Source: Qipengyuania sp.
GTDB lineage: Bacteria > Pseudomonadota > Alphaproteobacteria > Sphingomonadales > Sphingomonadaceae
DNA length: 55,383 bases
Assembly: GCA_019745075.1 (NCBI GenBank)
Contig: JAIETR010000037.1
Span: 1 to 55,383, forward strand
Direction of reading: 5' to 3'
The position numbers and the translations under genes are program-made. This document shows, piece after piece, positions 44,970 through 53,161 of this stretch; the stretch's first letter is position 1; every line of letters begins with the position of its first letter. Below the pieces are notes generated by a model. The model was given only the letters and a program-made list of their open reading frames with translations. It did not search any database and was not told the origin of the DNA.

Positions 44970-45204
44970 CGCCGCCTCCCGCCTCGGCGACACCTTTGGA
45001 CCAGGCATCGAGGTCGTCGATATGATAGCGGACATGGCGGCAATGGCGGCGGAATCGCGGCCCGGTGCTGGCGCTGCGATGTTCCTGGAGCGTCCGCGTC
45101 GACAACCCGAGATAATGCGCAGCCTGCTCGGGGCTGAGAAACGGAGAGCCCTTCAAGGCACGCGCGGCGCGCGCGCTCTCGTCATCGGTTAGGATCTGGG
45201 TCAT
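44962..45204 (-). CDS. RdfS-like excisionase / AlpA-type DNA-binding protein
   Basis: 80 residues from the ATG at 45204 (GAGG 8 bases upstream). The helix-turn-helix is FLSPEQAAHYLGLSTRTLQEHR, with a wing RHVRYHIDDLDAWSKG. Small proteins of this type act as recombination directionality factors; in ICEMlSymR7A the rdfS gene heads a transcript with traF and a transglycosylase gene, as here. Excisionase function is thus inferred from fold and place. Confidence 0.82.
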   Translation of the reverse strand: MTQILTDDESARAARALKGSPFLSPEQAAHYLGLSTRTLQEHRSASTGPRFRRHCRHVRYHIDDLDAWSKGVAEAGGGDD

Positions 45205-45282
45205 TGCGGCCTCATGCTCGACAGCGCGCCGGTGCGCCGCTTCTCGCCGCAAGCAATTGAACCTCGCCAACGCTCATGAAGA

Positions 45283-45314
45283 GTGTCGAAAACGGCTATC
45301 GGCGAATTCGACAC
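45283..45314. promoter_or_regulatory. Inverted repeat between the RdfS-like and XRE genes
   Basis: A perfect 8-bp inverted repeat (GTGTCGAA at 45283-45290 and TTCGACAC at 45307-45314), 16 bases apart, lies in the divergent promoter region. It is a good operator candidate for the XRE regulator or the DUF2285 activator. Confidence 0.5.
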
Positions 45315-45437
45315 CCTGACCTGAGAGCGAAGGTGAGCCGACAATAAAGCGCGCTCGCGCGTCAGCGGGCGGCGCAGATGTCGTTTGTGGAATATATCCT
45401 ATGGAGAACCCGCGCCTTAACCCGTCGATTGGGCCAG

Positions 45438-45674
45438 ATGGCGGGCAAGGCACGAACGATTATCGCGAAAAACGTCCGGCGGCTGCGCGTGCTGCGTAAG
45501 ATGACGCAAGAAGATCTTGCCGCGGCGGCCGAGGTCGATCGCTCCTATGTCAGTGAAATCGAGAATGCACGTTACTCGGTTTCAGTCGACCTGATCGAGA
45601 AGCTCGCCGACGTTTTCGGCGTCGAGATTTACGAACTTCTCCATCCTGATACTGCAGGCAAGTCGAGCGACTGA
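45438..45674 (+). CDS. XRE-family regulator
   Basis: 78 residues from the ATG at 45438; an ATG at 45378 would add 20 residues, neither having a clear ribosome-binding site. The HTH_3 fold is plain: ARTIIAKNVRRLRVLRKMTQ, then DLAAAAEVDRSYVSEIENAR and a C-terminal helix VDLIEKLADVFGVEIYELL. It is divergent from the RdfS-like gene and convergent with the DUF2285 gene, a place like that of QseC in ICEMlSymR7A-type circuits; a similar repressor role is inference. Confidence 0.85.
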   Translation: MAGKARTIIAKNVRRLRVLRKMTQEDLAAAAEVDRSYVSEIENARYSVSVDLIEKLADVFGVEIYELLHPDTAGKSSD

Positions 45675-45701
45675 TACGAAGGTTCGGCAGCCTCCGATTT
45701 C

Positions 45702-46460
45702 TCAAGTGAAACTGCCGTCAAGCCAACGCGCCGGCTTTACAGCCGCGGCTCGCCGCGCGGCATCCTGAAGGCGCCGGACCCGACTCCATGCTGACAGGTT
45801 GTCGGCCTTCCATTGCGGAGCACGCTCAATACCGAAGAGGGTGGCGGCGATCTCGCGCTGCGAAGCGCCGGCTTGGATTGCGTCGTATACTCGTAACGTC
45901 AGCGCCCAACGCGGAGCGCGGCGCTCGATTGGAAACTTGCCAGACGCGAGCCGTCCGGTACGCGCGATCGCGATCAGGCGGCTCAACGTCGCGATTGCCG
46001 GACGCGCCGCCGCCAAACCGGTCAAGCGATACTCGAGCGCGACCGGGCCCATCGCCAGCGTTCCCGCCACGTCGAGGCGCACGCCGTGCCACCCGTCTGA
46101 GAGCAGCCAATGCTCAACGCCATCTTCGTCTCGAAACCCGTCGGCCATCGCGCTGAAGTCGGCGATGTCGAAACGGTCATCCCCTTCACGTACCGGCGCG
46201 GTCTCGACCGTCAGCACGAACGGGTCGGCTTCGGCTCGCCATAGTGGGCGTGCTTTGGGGACGCCGACCTCGAATGGTTCGAAGCGGTGCAGGCCGAAGC
46301 TGGCTGCGGCGTCATACGGTGCTGACGGCGCGGAAGTGCCGGCAGACTGATATGCTGGCGATCTGCGCAGCCATTCCCAGGCGAAGCCGTGGCGATCGCA
46401 ACGGCGCAGCGCTGCGTAAGGCTCGGGGTGGCGCCAGTCGGCGACGGGCCGGGGAGCCAT
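45702..46460 (-). CDS. DUF6499-DUF2285 fusion protein, FseA-like excision activator
   Basis: A 252-residue protein. The N-terminal part (about 1-60: DWRHPEPYAALRRCDRHGFA, then WEWLRRSPAY) matches DUF6499, and the C-terminal part (about 150-245: LTLRVYDAIQAGASQREIAA, then LFGIERAP and SRVRRLQDAARRA) is DUF2285 with a helix-turn-helix. In ICEMlSymR7A the two parts lie in separate frames joined by programmed frameshifting to make FseA, which activates rdfS. Here one frame encodes both. It starts 19 bases after the dioxygenase gene, in series with luxI. Confidence 0.8.
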   Translation of the reverse strand: MAPRPVADWRHPEPYAALRRCDRHGFAWEWLRRSPAYQSAGTSAPSAPYDAAASFGLHRFEPFEVGVPKARPLWRAEADPFVLTVETAPVREGDDRFDIADFSAMADGFRDEDGVEHWLLSDGWHGVRLDVAGTLAMGPVALEYRLTGLAAARPAIATLSRLIAIARTGRLASGKFPIERRAPRWALTLRVYDAIQAGASQREIAATLFGIERAPQWKADNLSAWSRVRRLQDAARRAAAVKPARWLDGSFT

Positions 46461-46479
46461 CGCACGCGCCCCACCTCAT

Positions 46480-47337
46480 TCAGCCGGCAGGTGGTCCGCG
46501 TCGCGCGGCTTCCTGCTCGGCCACATATCCTGCGAGCGCCTCGGCCTGATCGGATCGAAGCGCATCGGTCGCGGCGAGGCCGTCGATGGTATCGTCGCGG
46601 AACAGGATCGTTGGACACTGCCCCTCGACATTGCCAAGGTTTGGCCGGTGCTGGGCATAGCCGACCAGCGCCGCGAGTTCCGGATTGAAATGCTTCGCGA
46701 CCTCGGGCGGATAGACCAGCCACTGATTCTCGAACGGCTTGAGCCAGCCAAGGCAATAGCCGACGATGACGCCGCGGCGGACGCCCGTCGTGGAATTGCC
46801 GCCGCCACCATGAAGCGTTGATCCGAGCCAGAGCAACGCTGAACCCGGTGCCATCTCAGCCGCAATGCCGGTTCCCTCCATGTCGCCATGGGGCCAGACC
46901 ATCGTTGCGCCGTTCGCCGCAGTGAAGGGAGTGAGCGGCCAGATGACGTTGACCTGATATTCGACCTCGCCCTTGGCTCCGCCGTATATGTCTTCGTCGC
47001 GATGCGGATATTGGGCCAGCGCGCCCGGATGCAGTTCGACCGCCTGCGTGAGGCTCAGTGCAAAACGGTCGCACCACGGCCGCAATGCAGCTTCGACGAT
47101 CCGCAGCACAAGTGGATGGCGGACGAGTTGCTCCGCATGCCGCGAGCGGCGCAGCAGGGCGCCGAACCGCTTGGTGCGCGCGCCGTAGAAGCCGCCTTCG
47201 CAGAAGGGCGTAGTGGCGAAGCGTGCGCCGAGCTCGTCGTCAAGCAGGGCGACAAGCTCCGGCGCGATCAGATCGGGAATGATACAATAGCCATCGGCGA
47301 GCAATCGAGCGGTCAGGAGGGCGGGATCCCGGGCCAT
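46480..47337 (-). CDS. Phytanoyl-CoA dioxygenase (PhyH) family protein
   Basis: 285 residues from the ATG at 47337 (GAGGGA 7 bases upstream). It is a 2-oxoglutarate/Fe(II) dioxygenase: the HxD pair lies in LAQYPHRDEDIYGG, the distal His in TLHGGGGNSTTG and the 2-oxoglutarate Arg in TGVRRGVIVGY. The substrate is unknown. It sits between luxI (11 bases upstream) and the FseA-like gene, so it is part of the quorum-sensing operon. A luxI-phyH pairing is, as I recall, common in sphingomonads; it might act on the acyl signal or its precursor, but that is a guess. Confidence 0.85.
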   Translation of the reverse strand: MARDPALLTARLLADGYCIIPDLIAPELVALLDDELGARFATTPFCEGGFYGARTKRFGALLRRSRHAEQLVRHPLVLRIVEAALRPWCDRFALSLTQAVELHPGALAQYPHRDEDIYGGAKGEVEYQVNVIWPLTPFTAANGATMVWPHGDMEGTGIAAEMAPGSALLWLGSTLHGGGGNSTTGVRRGVIVGYCLGWLKPFENQWLVYPPEVAKHFNPELAALVGYAQHRPNLGNVEGQCPTILFRDDTIDGLAATDALRSDQAEALAGYVAEQEAARRGPPAG

Positions 47338-47348
47338 CTCCTGGTCCC

Positions 47349-47960
47349 TCACGCCGCCCGCCGCGCATGCGCGGCGGCGAGTGCTGGCACGTAGATACCG
47401 GTCGTGGCAAGCCGCGCCGGCGTGTCGAAACCCAGCTCGATGCGGAAGGCCCCCAAGCGGTTGCCAGCGACGATGCGAGGTGGCCCCAATGGTGCGGCGC
47501 GCCACCCCATCGCGAGAATCTGTTCGAGGAACGGCCAGGTGACTACGCCAGTCAAAACGACGATCCCGATCCTGAGGCAATGATCGACCATCGCCGTGAT
47601 CAACTGATTACGCACTGTTAGCCGTGCTACGGCAGGCAATCGGGTGTGCAGACAGAGTCGGGTGATCTCCGCGACGTGCGGCCCGCGCGGGACGCCGTCG
47701 TCGCAAAGATCGGCGAACAGCTCCCCAAGGATATGCGGGTGGCCCGTCGGCAGCAGGCGCAGCGACCCGAGATGCTCGCCAGTACCGTTGGCGGCGATGA
47801 TATAGGTAGCGAGGTCGCTGTCGAACTGGTCGATCTCGAAGCGACCGTCGATCACAGGCACGTTCCAGCGCAGCATGTCGACGAACACCTGTTTACGATC
47901 GGCGAACATCGTCACGTGCAGTGGGTCGGCGAGCGTAAAGCCGCGAGAAATGACGATCAT
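47349..47960 (-). CDS. luxI: LuxI-family acyl-homoserine-lactone synthase
   Basis: A 203-residue enzyme making N-acyl-homoserine lactones from acyl carriers and S-adenosylmethionine. All family key residues are present: R22, F26, W32, E42, D44, D47, R68, F82, E98 and R101, within FADRKQVFVDMLRW, FEIDQFDS, SLRLLPT and EITR. The position after luxR and before the dioxygenase and FseA-like genes suggests that it controls ICE excision. Its ribosome-binding site can be hidden in an 8-bp hairpin (47966-47994). Confidence 0.92.
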   Translation of the reverse strand: MIVISRGFTLADPLHVTMFADRKQVFVDMLRWNVPVIDGRFEIDQFDSDLATYIIAANGTGEHLGSLRLLPTGHPHILGELFADLCDDGVPRGPHVAEITRLCLHTRLPAVARLTVRNQLITAMVDHCLRIGIVVLTGVVTWPFLEQILAMGWRAAPLGPPRIVAGNRLGAFRIELGFDTPARLATTGIYVPALAAAHARRAA

Positions 47961-47965
47961 CTGAA

Positions 47966-47994
47966 CTCCCCTTCTGGTGATCGCGCAAGGGGAG
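47966..47994 (-). promoter_or_regulatory. Hairpin covering the luxI ribosome-binding site
   Basis: CTCCCCTT (47966-47973) pairs perfectly with AAGGGGAG (47987-47994). On the message the second arm contains GGGGAG, 5 bases from the luxI ATG, so folding would block translation. A perfect 14-bp palindrome, AGCGCCGCGGCGCT (48002-48015), follows the luxR stop and could be its terminator or an operator. Confidence 0.5.
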
Positions 47995-48020
47995 CAGCGC
48001 GAGCGCCGCGGCGCTATTCG

Positions 48021-48767
48021 TCAGAATGAAGGTATTGCATCGTCGTAACTGATGAGTCCGAACCGCAGCGCCTCGGCAACGAGCTGGCAGCGACTGACCA
48101 CCTCGAAGTCCTTGCGCAACAAGGTCATGTAGGTCCGAACGGTCGGCTCCCTCAGGCCGAGGATGATGGCGATCTCGCCATCGGTCTTTCCGCAGCTTAG
48201 CCAGCGGAGACATTCCAGCTTGCGAGGACTGAGCCTTGGCACGTCGCGTCGGCGAGCGGGATAGCCATGAAGCCGCCGCGCCGCGTTGAAGGCTTCGGCG
48301 CCGATGATTCCTGCCGCGCGGCAACTCCAGCGAGCCGGGAGCTGGGCCACATCGCTCGCGAAGGAACAGCAGCCGCTGGGCTCGCCGACAACGCCGACAG
48401 GCATCGTGAACCCACAGCGCAAGCCATGACGTTCAGCTTCGGTCAAGATTAGGCACTGGCGCGGCGTTATAGGAATAATTTCCGACAATCTTGCCCAAGA
48501 GAACGCGATATTGGACCGCTGGGATGCCAGCAACACAGGGTCTTCCTGGTAGTATCGCCGCTCAACGAAGATGTCCGCCCATTCGCCAAAGTTGTCTAGG
48601 CGGATTAGGGCCGGGGACGGTCGCCGAAACCATTCGCCGTGCACGAGGGCGAGCTTCGGGAAACCCAATTCGATCGCTGCCGCGCTCGCCATATCAAATA
48701 GCTCGGCAGCTGAAGCAGCCCTTCTGGCCCGCTCGGAGAATTGCTCAACAAGCCGATGGAGCGCCAT
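48021..48767 (-). CDS. luxR: LuxR-family quorum-sensing regulator
   Basis: A 248-residue regulator. The N-terminal autoinducer-binding domain (about 20-165) has NFGEWADIFVERRYYQEDPVLL with the conserved Trp, Tyr and Asp pattern; the C-terminal GerE helix-turn-helix has LSPRKLECLRWLSCGKTDGE and TVRTYMTLLRKDF. It lies 60 bases ahead of luxI on the same strand and should respond to the signal made by that enzyme. No convincing lux box was found by eye. Confidence 0.92.
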   Translation of the reverse strand: MALHRLVEQFSERARRAASAAELFDMASAAAIELGFPKLALVHGEWFRRPSPALIRLDNFGEWADIFVERRYYQEDPVLLASQRSNIAFSWARLSEIIPITPRQCLILTEAERHGLRCGFTMPVGVVGEPSGCCSFASDVAQLPARWSCRAAGIIGAEAFNAARRLHGYPARRRDVPRLSPRKLECLRWLSCGKTDGEIAIILGLREPTVRTYMTLLRKDFEVVSRCQLVAEALRFGLISYDDAIPSF

Positions 48768-49192
48768 GGCTGCCGCTCGGCATTAAACAAAGAAAAGGCT
48801 CTAGGGATTCGGATATACTCCACAAGCATGGCAGCAGCCGAGTAGCGCGATTGGCGAACCTATCCGCCGCTATCGCCACCCTACCGAGGCCAAATAGAAA
48901 CGTTTCATTCTTGGCCGAACGATCGCACGCGACTTGATACGCAACTCCCAGATTGCAACTGCCCTCGAGCACCGCCTGCTATCACCGCTCCGAAGGTTGG
49001 CGAATCGCGTGCGCATAAGAAAAGGTTCGAAGTCCATGTTGCCCATGTCGGGCTCGCGATTTCGGGCTGAAATACCGCCACCGGTTCGACGCGCTCCTCG
49101 ACCCAAGACACTAAAAGGCGAAGCCGCACAGCCAACCCTCGGAAACAGGACCCGCATCTCCACGTCCCTTCCCACAGCGTTAGTTCTCACCT
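48768..49192. other. Intergenic region upstream of luxR
   Basis: 425 bases between the alcohol dehydrogenase stop and luxR. It should hold the luxR promoter. It is less GC-rich in parts (AAACAAAGAAAAGG near 48786). A 106-codon minus-strand frame (48870-49190) shows no recognisable domain and is not called. No clear operator or terminator is seen. Confidence 0.4.
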
Positions 49193-50368
49193 CTATTCGC
49201 CTTCACCAACGCGTCCGGTGAACGCTGCATCGAGCACCGTCGTCGCCGCCGCTGCATCAAAAAGCCGCGGATTACCGCCCGCCGAAGGATCGCATGCCGC
49301 CATTGCAGCAAGCTCGTCGCGGCGCGCCGGATCGACACGCAGCCCGCTCAGGTTATGCGGCACACCAAGCTCGCGGCGAATGTCGAGAAGCCAGGTCATG
49401 AAGCTGTCGAACGACGGGTCAGCGAGGCCGATATAGCCAGCGAGCCGATCGATGCGACGTTCGATAAACACGCGATTGAAGGCGAGAACGTAGGGCATCA
49501 GGACTGCGTTGGTGAGCCCATGGTGGGTGTCGAACAACGCGCCGATCGGGTGGGCCAGCGCGTGCATTCCGCCCAGCCCCTTCTGGAAGGCGGTCGCACC
49601 CATCGAGGCGGCGACGAGCATGTGGCCCCGCGCCTCAAGGTCGCCGCCATCGCGCACCGCCCGCGGCAGGAATTCGGCGATGATGCGGATTGCCTCAAGC
49701 GCGATGCCATCAGCCATCGGATGGAAACCGGGCGCACAGTAAGCTTCAAGAGCGTGCGAGAGCGCGTCCATCCCGGTCGCCGCCGTGACATGCGGCGGAA
49801 GGCCGACGGTGAGCTGCGGGTCAAGGATGACGACGCCCGGCAGCATCTTCGGGTGGAAGATTATCTTCTTGGTGTGTGTTGCCGTGTCAAGGATGACGCC
49901 CGCGCGCCCAACTTCAGAACCGGTGCCCGCAGTCGTCGGCACCGCGACGATAGGCGCGATTCCGTTCGGGTCGGCCCGCGTCCACCAATCTCCGACATCC
50001 TCGAAATCCCAAAGGGGTCGTGTCTGCCCGGCCATGAACGCGACAACCTTGCCCGCGTCGAGCGCGCTGCCTCCGCCCATCGCGATGACGCCGTCATGTC
50101 CGCCGGCGCGATAGACTGCGATACCCGCCTCGATATCGGCGGCGACCGGATTGGCGCGGACGTCCGAAAACAGCGCGGTCGCAACGCCGGCCGCTGCGTT
50201 CGCCTCGATCGCTGCGCTTACCATCGGCAACCCCGCCAACCCGGGATCGGTGACGAGCAGCGGTCGTTCGATGCCGAATTCACCGCAGATGGCCGGCAGA
50301 TCCTTGATCCGGCCGGGACCGAACCGAACCGCGGTCGGGTAGTTCCAGTCGATCGACGGCAGCGTCAT
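49193..50368 (-). CDS. Iron-containing alcohol dehydrogenase (class III)
   Basis: A 391-residue NAD(P)-dependent alcohol dehydrogenase. The nucleotide site GGGSALDAGKVVA and the metal site GMDALSHALEAYCAPGFHP (Asp and His) plus GMHALAHPIGALFDTHHG (two His) are intact. It should oxidise a primary alcohol to the aldehyde, or the reverse. It is 5 bases after the aldehyde dehydrogenase gene, so the aldehyde is probably passed between them. The substrate is inferred from the operon only. Confidence 0.92.
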   Translation of the reverse strand: MTLPSIDWNYPTAVRFGPGRIKDLPAICGEFGIERPLLVTDPGLAGLPMVSAAIEANAAAGVATALFSDVRANPVAADIEAGIAVYRAGGHDGVIAMGGGSALDAGKVVAFMAGQTRPLWDFEDVGDWWTRADPNGIAPIVAVPTTAGTGSEVGRAGVILDTATHTKKIIFHPKMLPGVVILDPQLTVGLPPHVTAATGMDALSHALEAYCAPGFHPMADGIALEAIRIIAEFLPRAVRDGGDLEARGHMLVAASMGATAFQKGLGGMHALAHPIGALFDTHHGLTNAVLMPYVLAFNRVFIERRIDRLAGYIGLADPSFDSFMTWLLDIRRELGVPHNLSGLRVDPARRDELAAMAACDPSAGGNPRLFDAAAATTVLDAAFTGRVGEGE

Positions 50369-50373
50369 TGCTC

Positions 50374-51756
50374 TCAGCTCTCGCGCAGGTGGTAGGATTG
50401 GGGCCGAGTGACGGCTTCGAAGCCGAAGCGGCCAAGCGACGCGCCGCGTCCGGTATCCTTGACGCCGGTCCAGGCGAGGCCCGGATCGACATAGTCGCAA
50501 CGGTTCATAAAGATCGTGCCCGCCTCGATCCGTGCGCCAAGCCGCGCCGCGGCCGCGGGGTTGCGCGTCCAAATCGAGGCGGTTAGCCCATAGCGCGAGT
50601 CGTTCATCAGCCGGACCGCTTCGTCATCGCTGTCGACCGCCATAAGCCCGACGACCGGGCCGAAGCTTTCCTCGCGCATCACCGCCATGGAATGATCCAC
50701 GTCAGTCAACACCTGCGGCATGAGATAGGCGGTGCCGGCGAGATCCTGAGCAAAGGCTGCCGGATCGATGTGGGCTCGCGCACCGCGTGCCAGCGCTTGC
50801 GCAGTCTGGTCGCGCACGGTTTCTGCAAGCCGCGCGCTCGCCATCGGCCCGAGCGTGGTGGCCTGGTCGAGCGGGTCATCAAGACGGTAGGCCGATGCCG
50901 CTGCCACGACGCCGTCGAGAAAAGGTGCCCAGACGCTGCGGTCGACATAGATGCGTTCGATCCCGCAGCAGCATTGCCCCGAATTGTAGAAGGCGCCATC
51001 GGCGAGCGTTTCGATCGCTAGAGCGAGATCGGCATCCGAACGCACATAGGCCGGATCCTTGCCACCAAGTTCGAGCGTCAAGGTCGTGAAGCTGCCGGCC
51101 GCCGCGCGCTCGATAGCGCGGCCGCCCTCGACCGAACCAGTGAAGGTGGCGTGATCGACGAGTCCGGCGCTCAACATATGAGCGGTGTCGTCATGACTCA
51201 TCGCAAGATTGGCGAACAGCCCAGGCGGCAATCCTGCTGCAGCGAAGCCTTCCGCGAAGCGTTCGCCCACCAGGAGCGTCTGGGTCGCATGCTTGAGGAT
51301 GACCGCGTTGCCGGCGAGGAGCGCTGGCACGATCGTGTTGGCGGCAGTGAGGAAAGGGTAATTCCACGGTGCGATGACGAGCACGATCCCCAAGGGTCGC
51401 CGCTCGACATAACGCTCATAGCCCTTCTGTGCAGCAGGCCGATAACGCGCGAGGGCGACGGGGGCTTCATCGAGCATCGCCTCGACGCGTTCGACGAGCG
51501 AGCGCAGCTCTCCGCCGTAGCGTACCGGTCGGCCCATTTGCCGTGCAAGTTCTGGCACGATCTCGTCATTCTTCGCGGCAAGCGCGTCCAAGAAACGCCT
51601 GATAGCCATTATGCGATCGGCGAGCGGAACATTAGCCCACTCGACTTGTGCGACGCGCGCTCTGGCAAGCGCCGCCTCAATCTCAGCCCCGCTCGCAATC
51701 GCGCGCCGAGCCACCTCGCGGCCGTCGATTGGAGAGATGCAGACAAGGTCGTTCAT
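50374..51756 (-). CDS. NAD-dependent aldehyde dehydrogenase
   Basis: 460 residues from the ATG at 51756 (GGGGAG 7 bases upstream), oxidising an aldehyde to the acid. IAPWNYPFLTAANTI, LTLELGGKDPAYV with the general-base Glu, and FYNSGQCCCGIERIYV with the catalytic Cys are present, as is EESFGPVVGLM. Close in layout to succinate-semialdehyde dehydrogenase-like and gamma-glutamyl-aminoaldehyde dehydrogenases. It lies between the glutamine-synthetase-like and alcohol dehydrogenase genes. Confidence 0.92.
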   Translation of the reverse strand: MNDLVCISPIDGREVARRAIASGAEIEAALARARVAQVEWANVPLADRIMAIRRFLDALAAKNDEIVPELARQMGRPVRYGGELRSLVERVEAMLDEAPVALARYRPAAQKGYERYVERRPLGIVLVIAPWNYPFLTAANTIVPALLAGNAVILKHATQTLLVGERFAEGFAAAGLPPGLFANLAMSHDDTAHMLSAGLVDHATFTGSVEGGRAIERAAAGSFTTLTLELGGKDPAYVRSDADLALAIETLADGAFYNSGQCCCGIERIYVDRSVWAPFLDGVVAAASAYRLDDPLDQATTLGPMASARLAETVRDQTAQALARGARAHIDPAAFAQDLAGTAYLMPQVLTDVDHSMAVMREESFGPVVGLMAVDSDDEAVRLMNDSRYGLTASIWTRNPAAAARLGARIEAGTIFMNRCDYVDPGLAWTGVKDTGRGASLGRFGFEAVTRPQSYHLRES

Positions 51757-51802
51757 TAAGGGCTCCCCCGGGCGCGCATCGGCAGCCCAAATGATGTCGG
51801 TG

Positions 51803-53161
51803 TCAGATGATCTCGAAATAACGCGAGAGCTGCCAGTCGGTGATCGCTTTGCGCGCCTCGCGCTCCTCCCACTCACGAGTGGCAGCGTAATGTTCGACAA
51901 ATGCATCGCCGAATAGCACGCGGGCGGCGGGCGATGCCTTCAGCCGCTGGGCAGCCTCCCAAAGCGTCGTCGGCAGCCGACGCGTCTCAGCGGTCTTGCA
52001 CTCATAGGCATTGCCCTCGATCGCTGCGTCCGGTTCAATCCTGTGTTCGATCCCCCAAAGACCCGATCCGATCACCACGGCGAGCGCGATATACGGATTA
52101 ATATCCGCAGCCGAGATTCGGTACTCGACGCGCTGCGCCGAGGGCGAGCCGCCGATGACGCGTAGCGCGCAGGTACGGTTCTCATAGCCCCAAGTCGCGC
52201 TGGTCGGCGCCCAATAGCCTGGGATCAGCCGCGTATATGAGTTGACGGTTGGTGCCACCATGGCGAGAAGTTCTGGCATCAGCGCCTGCTGGCCGCCCAC
52301 AAACCAGCGCATGTTGTCGGACATCTGCCGCTCCGCGTTGGCGTCGAAAAACGTAGTCTCCCCCGATTTTGCATCGTAAAGCGAAGTGTGCAGATGGCCT
52401 GACTGCCCCGGCCAATCGCGCGACCATTTCGCCATGAACGTCGCCATCCAGCCGCGGCGCTGACACAGGATCTTCGCCACCGTCTTGAACAACGCCGCCT
52501 TGTCAGCGGCAGCTAATGCGTCATCGACACGCAGTGCCGCTTCCAGGACGCCCGGCCCAGTCTCGGTGTGAAGACCCTCGATTTCGAGATCCATCGCCGC
52601 GCAGGTTTCGAGCAACTCCTGATAGAAATCGGCGTGGACGCCCGAGCGTAGGAGCGAGTAGCCGAAATTTCCGGGAGTGATCGTTTTCAGGTCGCGATAG
52701 CCTTTGGCGCGCACCGATTGCGGGGTCTCCTCGAACACGAAGAACTCGAACTCGGCGGCCGCTTTCACGGAAAAGCCCATATCGGTCGCGCGCGCGAGCA
52801 CGCGCCGCAATAACGACCGCGGGCAAATCGCCTCGGCTGCTCCACAGAACTCGCCGAGAACGAACGGCATGCCCCCCTCAAACGGGATACGCCGCAGCGT
52901 CTCGGGCAAAAGTCGCACCATCGCGTCAGGGTAGGCGGTATGCCAACCGGTGAAGGCCACATTGTCGTAAAGCTGGTCGTGCATGTCCCAGCCGAGCGCG
53001 ACATCGCAAAACCCGAAACCTTTCTCGAGCGCGGAGGCGAACTTGTCAGCGGCCATATATTTACCGCGCAGCACCCCGTCGATGTCGAACACCCCGACTT
53101 TTGCCACGGGCGGTGTTTGTTCGGCCACGGCCTTAAGTGCGGCATCGGATACCTTTGTCAT
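51803..53161 (-). CDS. Glutamine-synthetase-family ligase, probably gamma-glutamyl-amine synthetase
   Basis: A 452-residue protein of the GlnA/PuuA superfamily. The ATP and glutamate residues fall in AAEFEFFVFEE, GPGVLEAALR, SGHLHTSLYD and GYENRTCALRVIGG. It has the opening GVFDIDGVLRGKYM of GS-like enzymes that ligate glutamate to amines rather than ammonia (PuuA, GlnA3/4, IpuC, TdnQ types). With an alcohol dehydrogenase, an aldehyde dehydrogenase and an amidohydrolase alongside, a gamma-glutamyl route is likely. Its start overlaps the amidohydrolase stop by four bases. Confidence 0.85.
   Translation of the reverse strand: MTKVSDAALKAVAEQTPPVAKVGVFDIDGVLRGKYMAADKFASALEKGFGFCDVALGWDMHDQLYDNVAFTGWHTAYPDAMVRLLPETLRRIPFEGGMPFVLGEFCGAAEAICPRSLLRRVLARATDMGFSVKAAAEFEFFVFEETPQSVRAKGYRDLKTITPGNFGYSLLRSGVHADFYQELLETCAAMDLEIEGLHTETGPGVLEAALRVDDALAAADKAALFKTVAKILCQRRGWMATFMAKWSRDWPGQSGHLHTSLYDAKSGETTFFDANAERQMSDNMRWFVGGQQALMPELLAMVAPTVNSYTRLIPGYWAPTSATWGYENRTCALRVIGGSPSAQRVEYRISAADINPYIALAVVIGSGLWGIEHRIEPDAAIEGNAYECKTAETRRLPTTLWEAAQRLKASPAARVLFGDAFVEHYAATREWEEREARKAITDWQLSRYFEII

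Noticed and set aside
47961..48020. The CTCCCCTT/AAGGGGAG repeat as a lux box
   Set aside because: The arms are 13 bases apart and the sequence does not resemble the 18-20 base lux/tra box; RNA folding is the simpler reading.
48870..49190. 106-codon minus-strand frame upstream of luxR
   Set aside because: Basic, low-information sequence with no domain; treated as promoter region.
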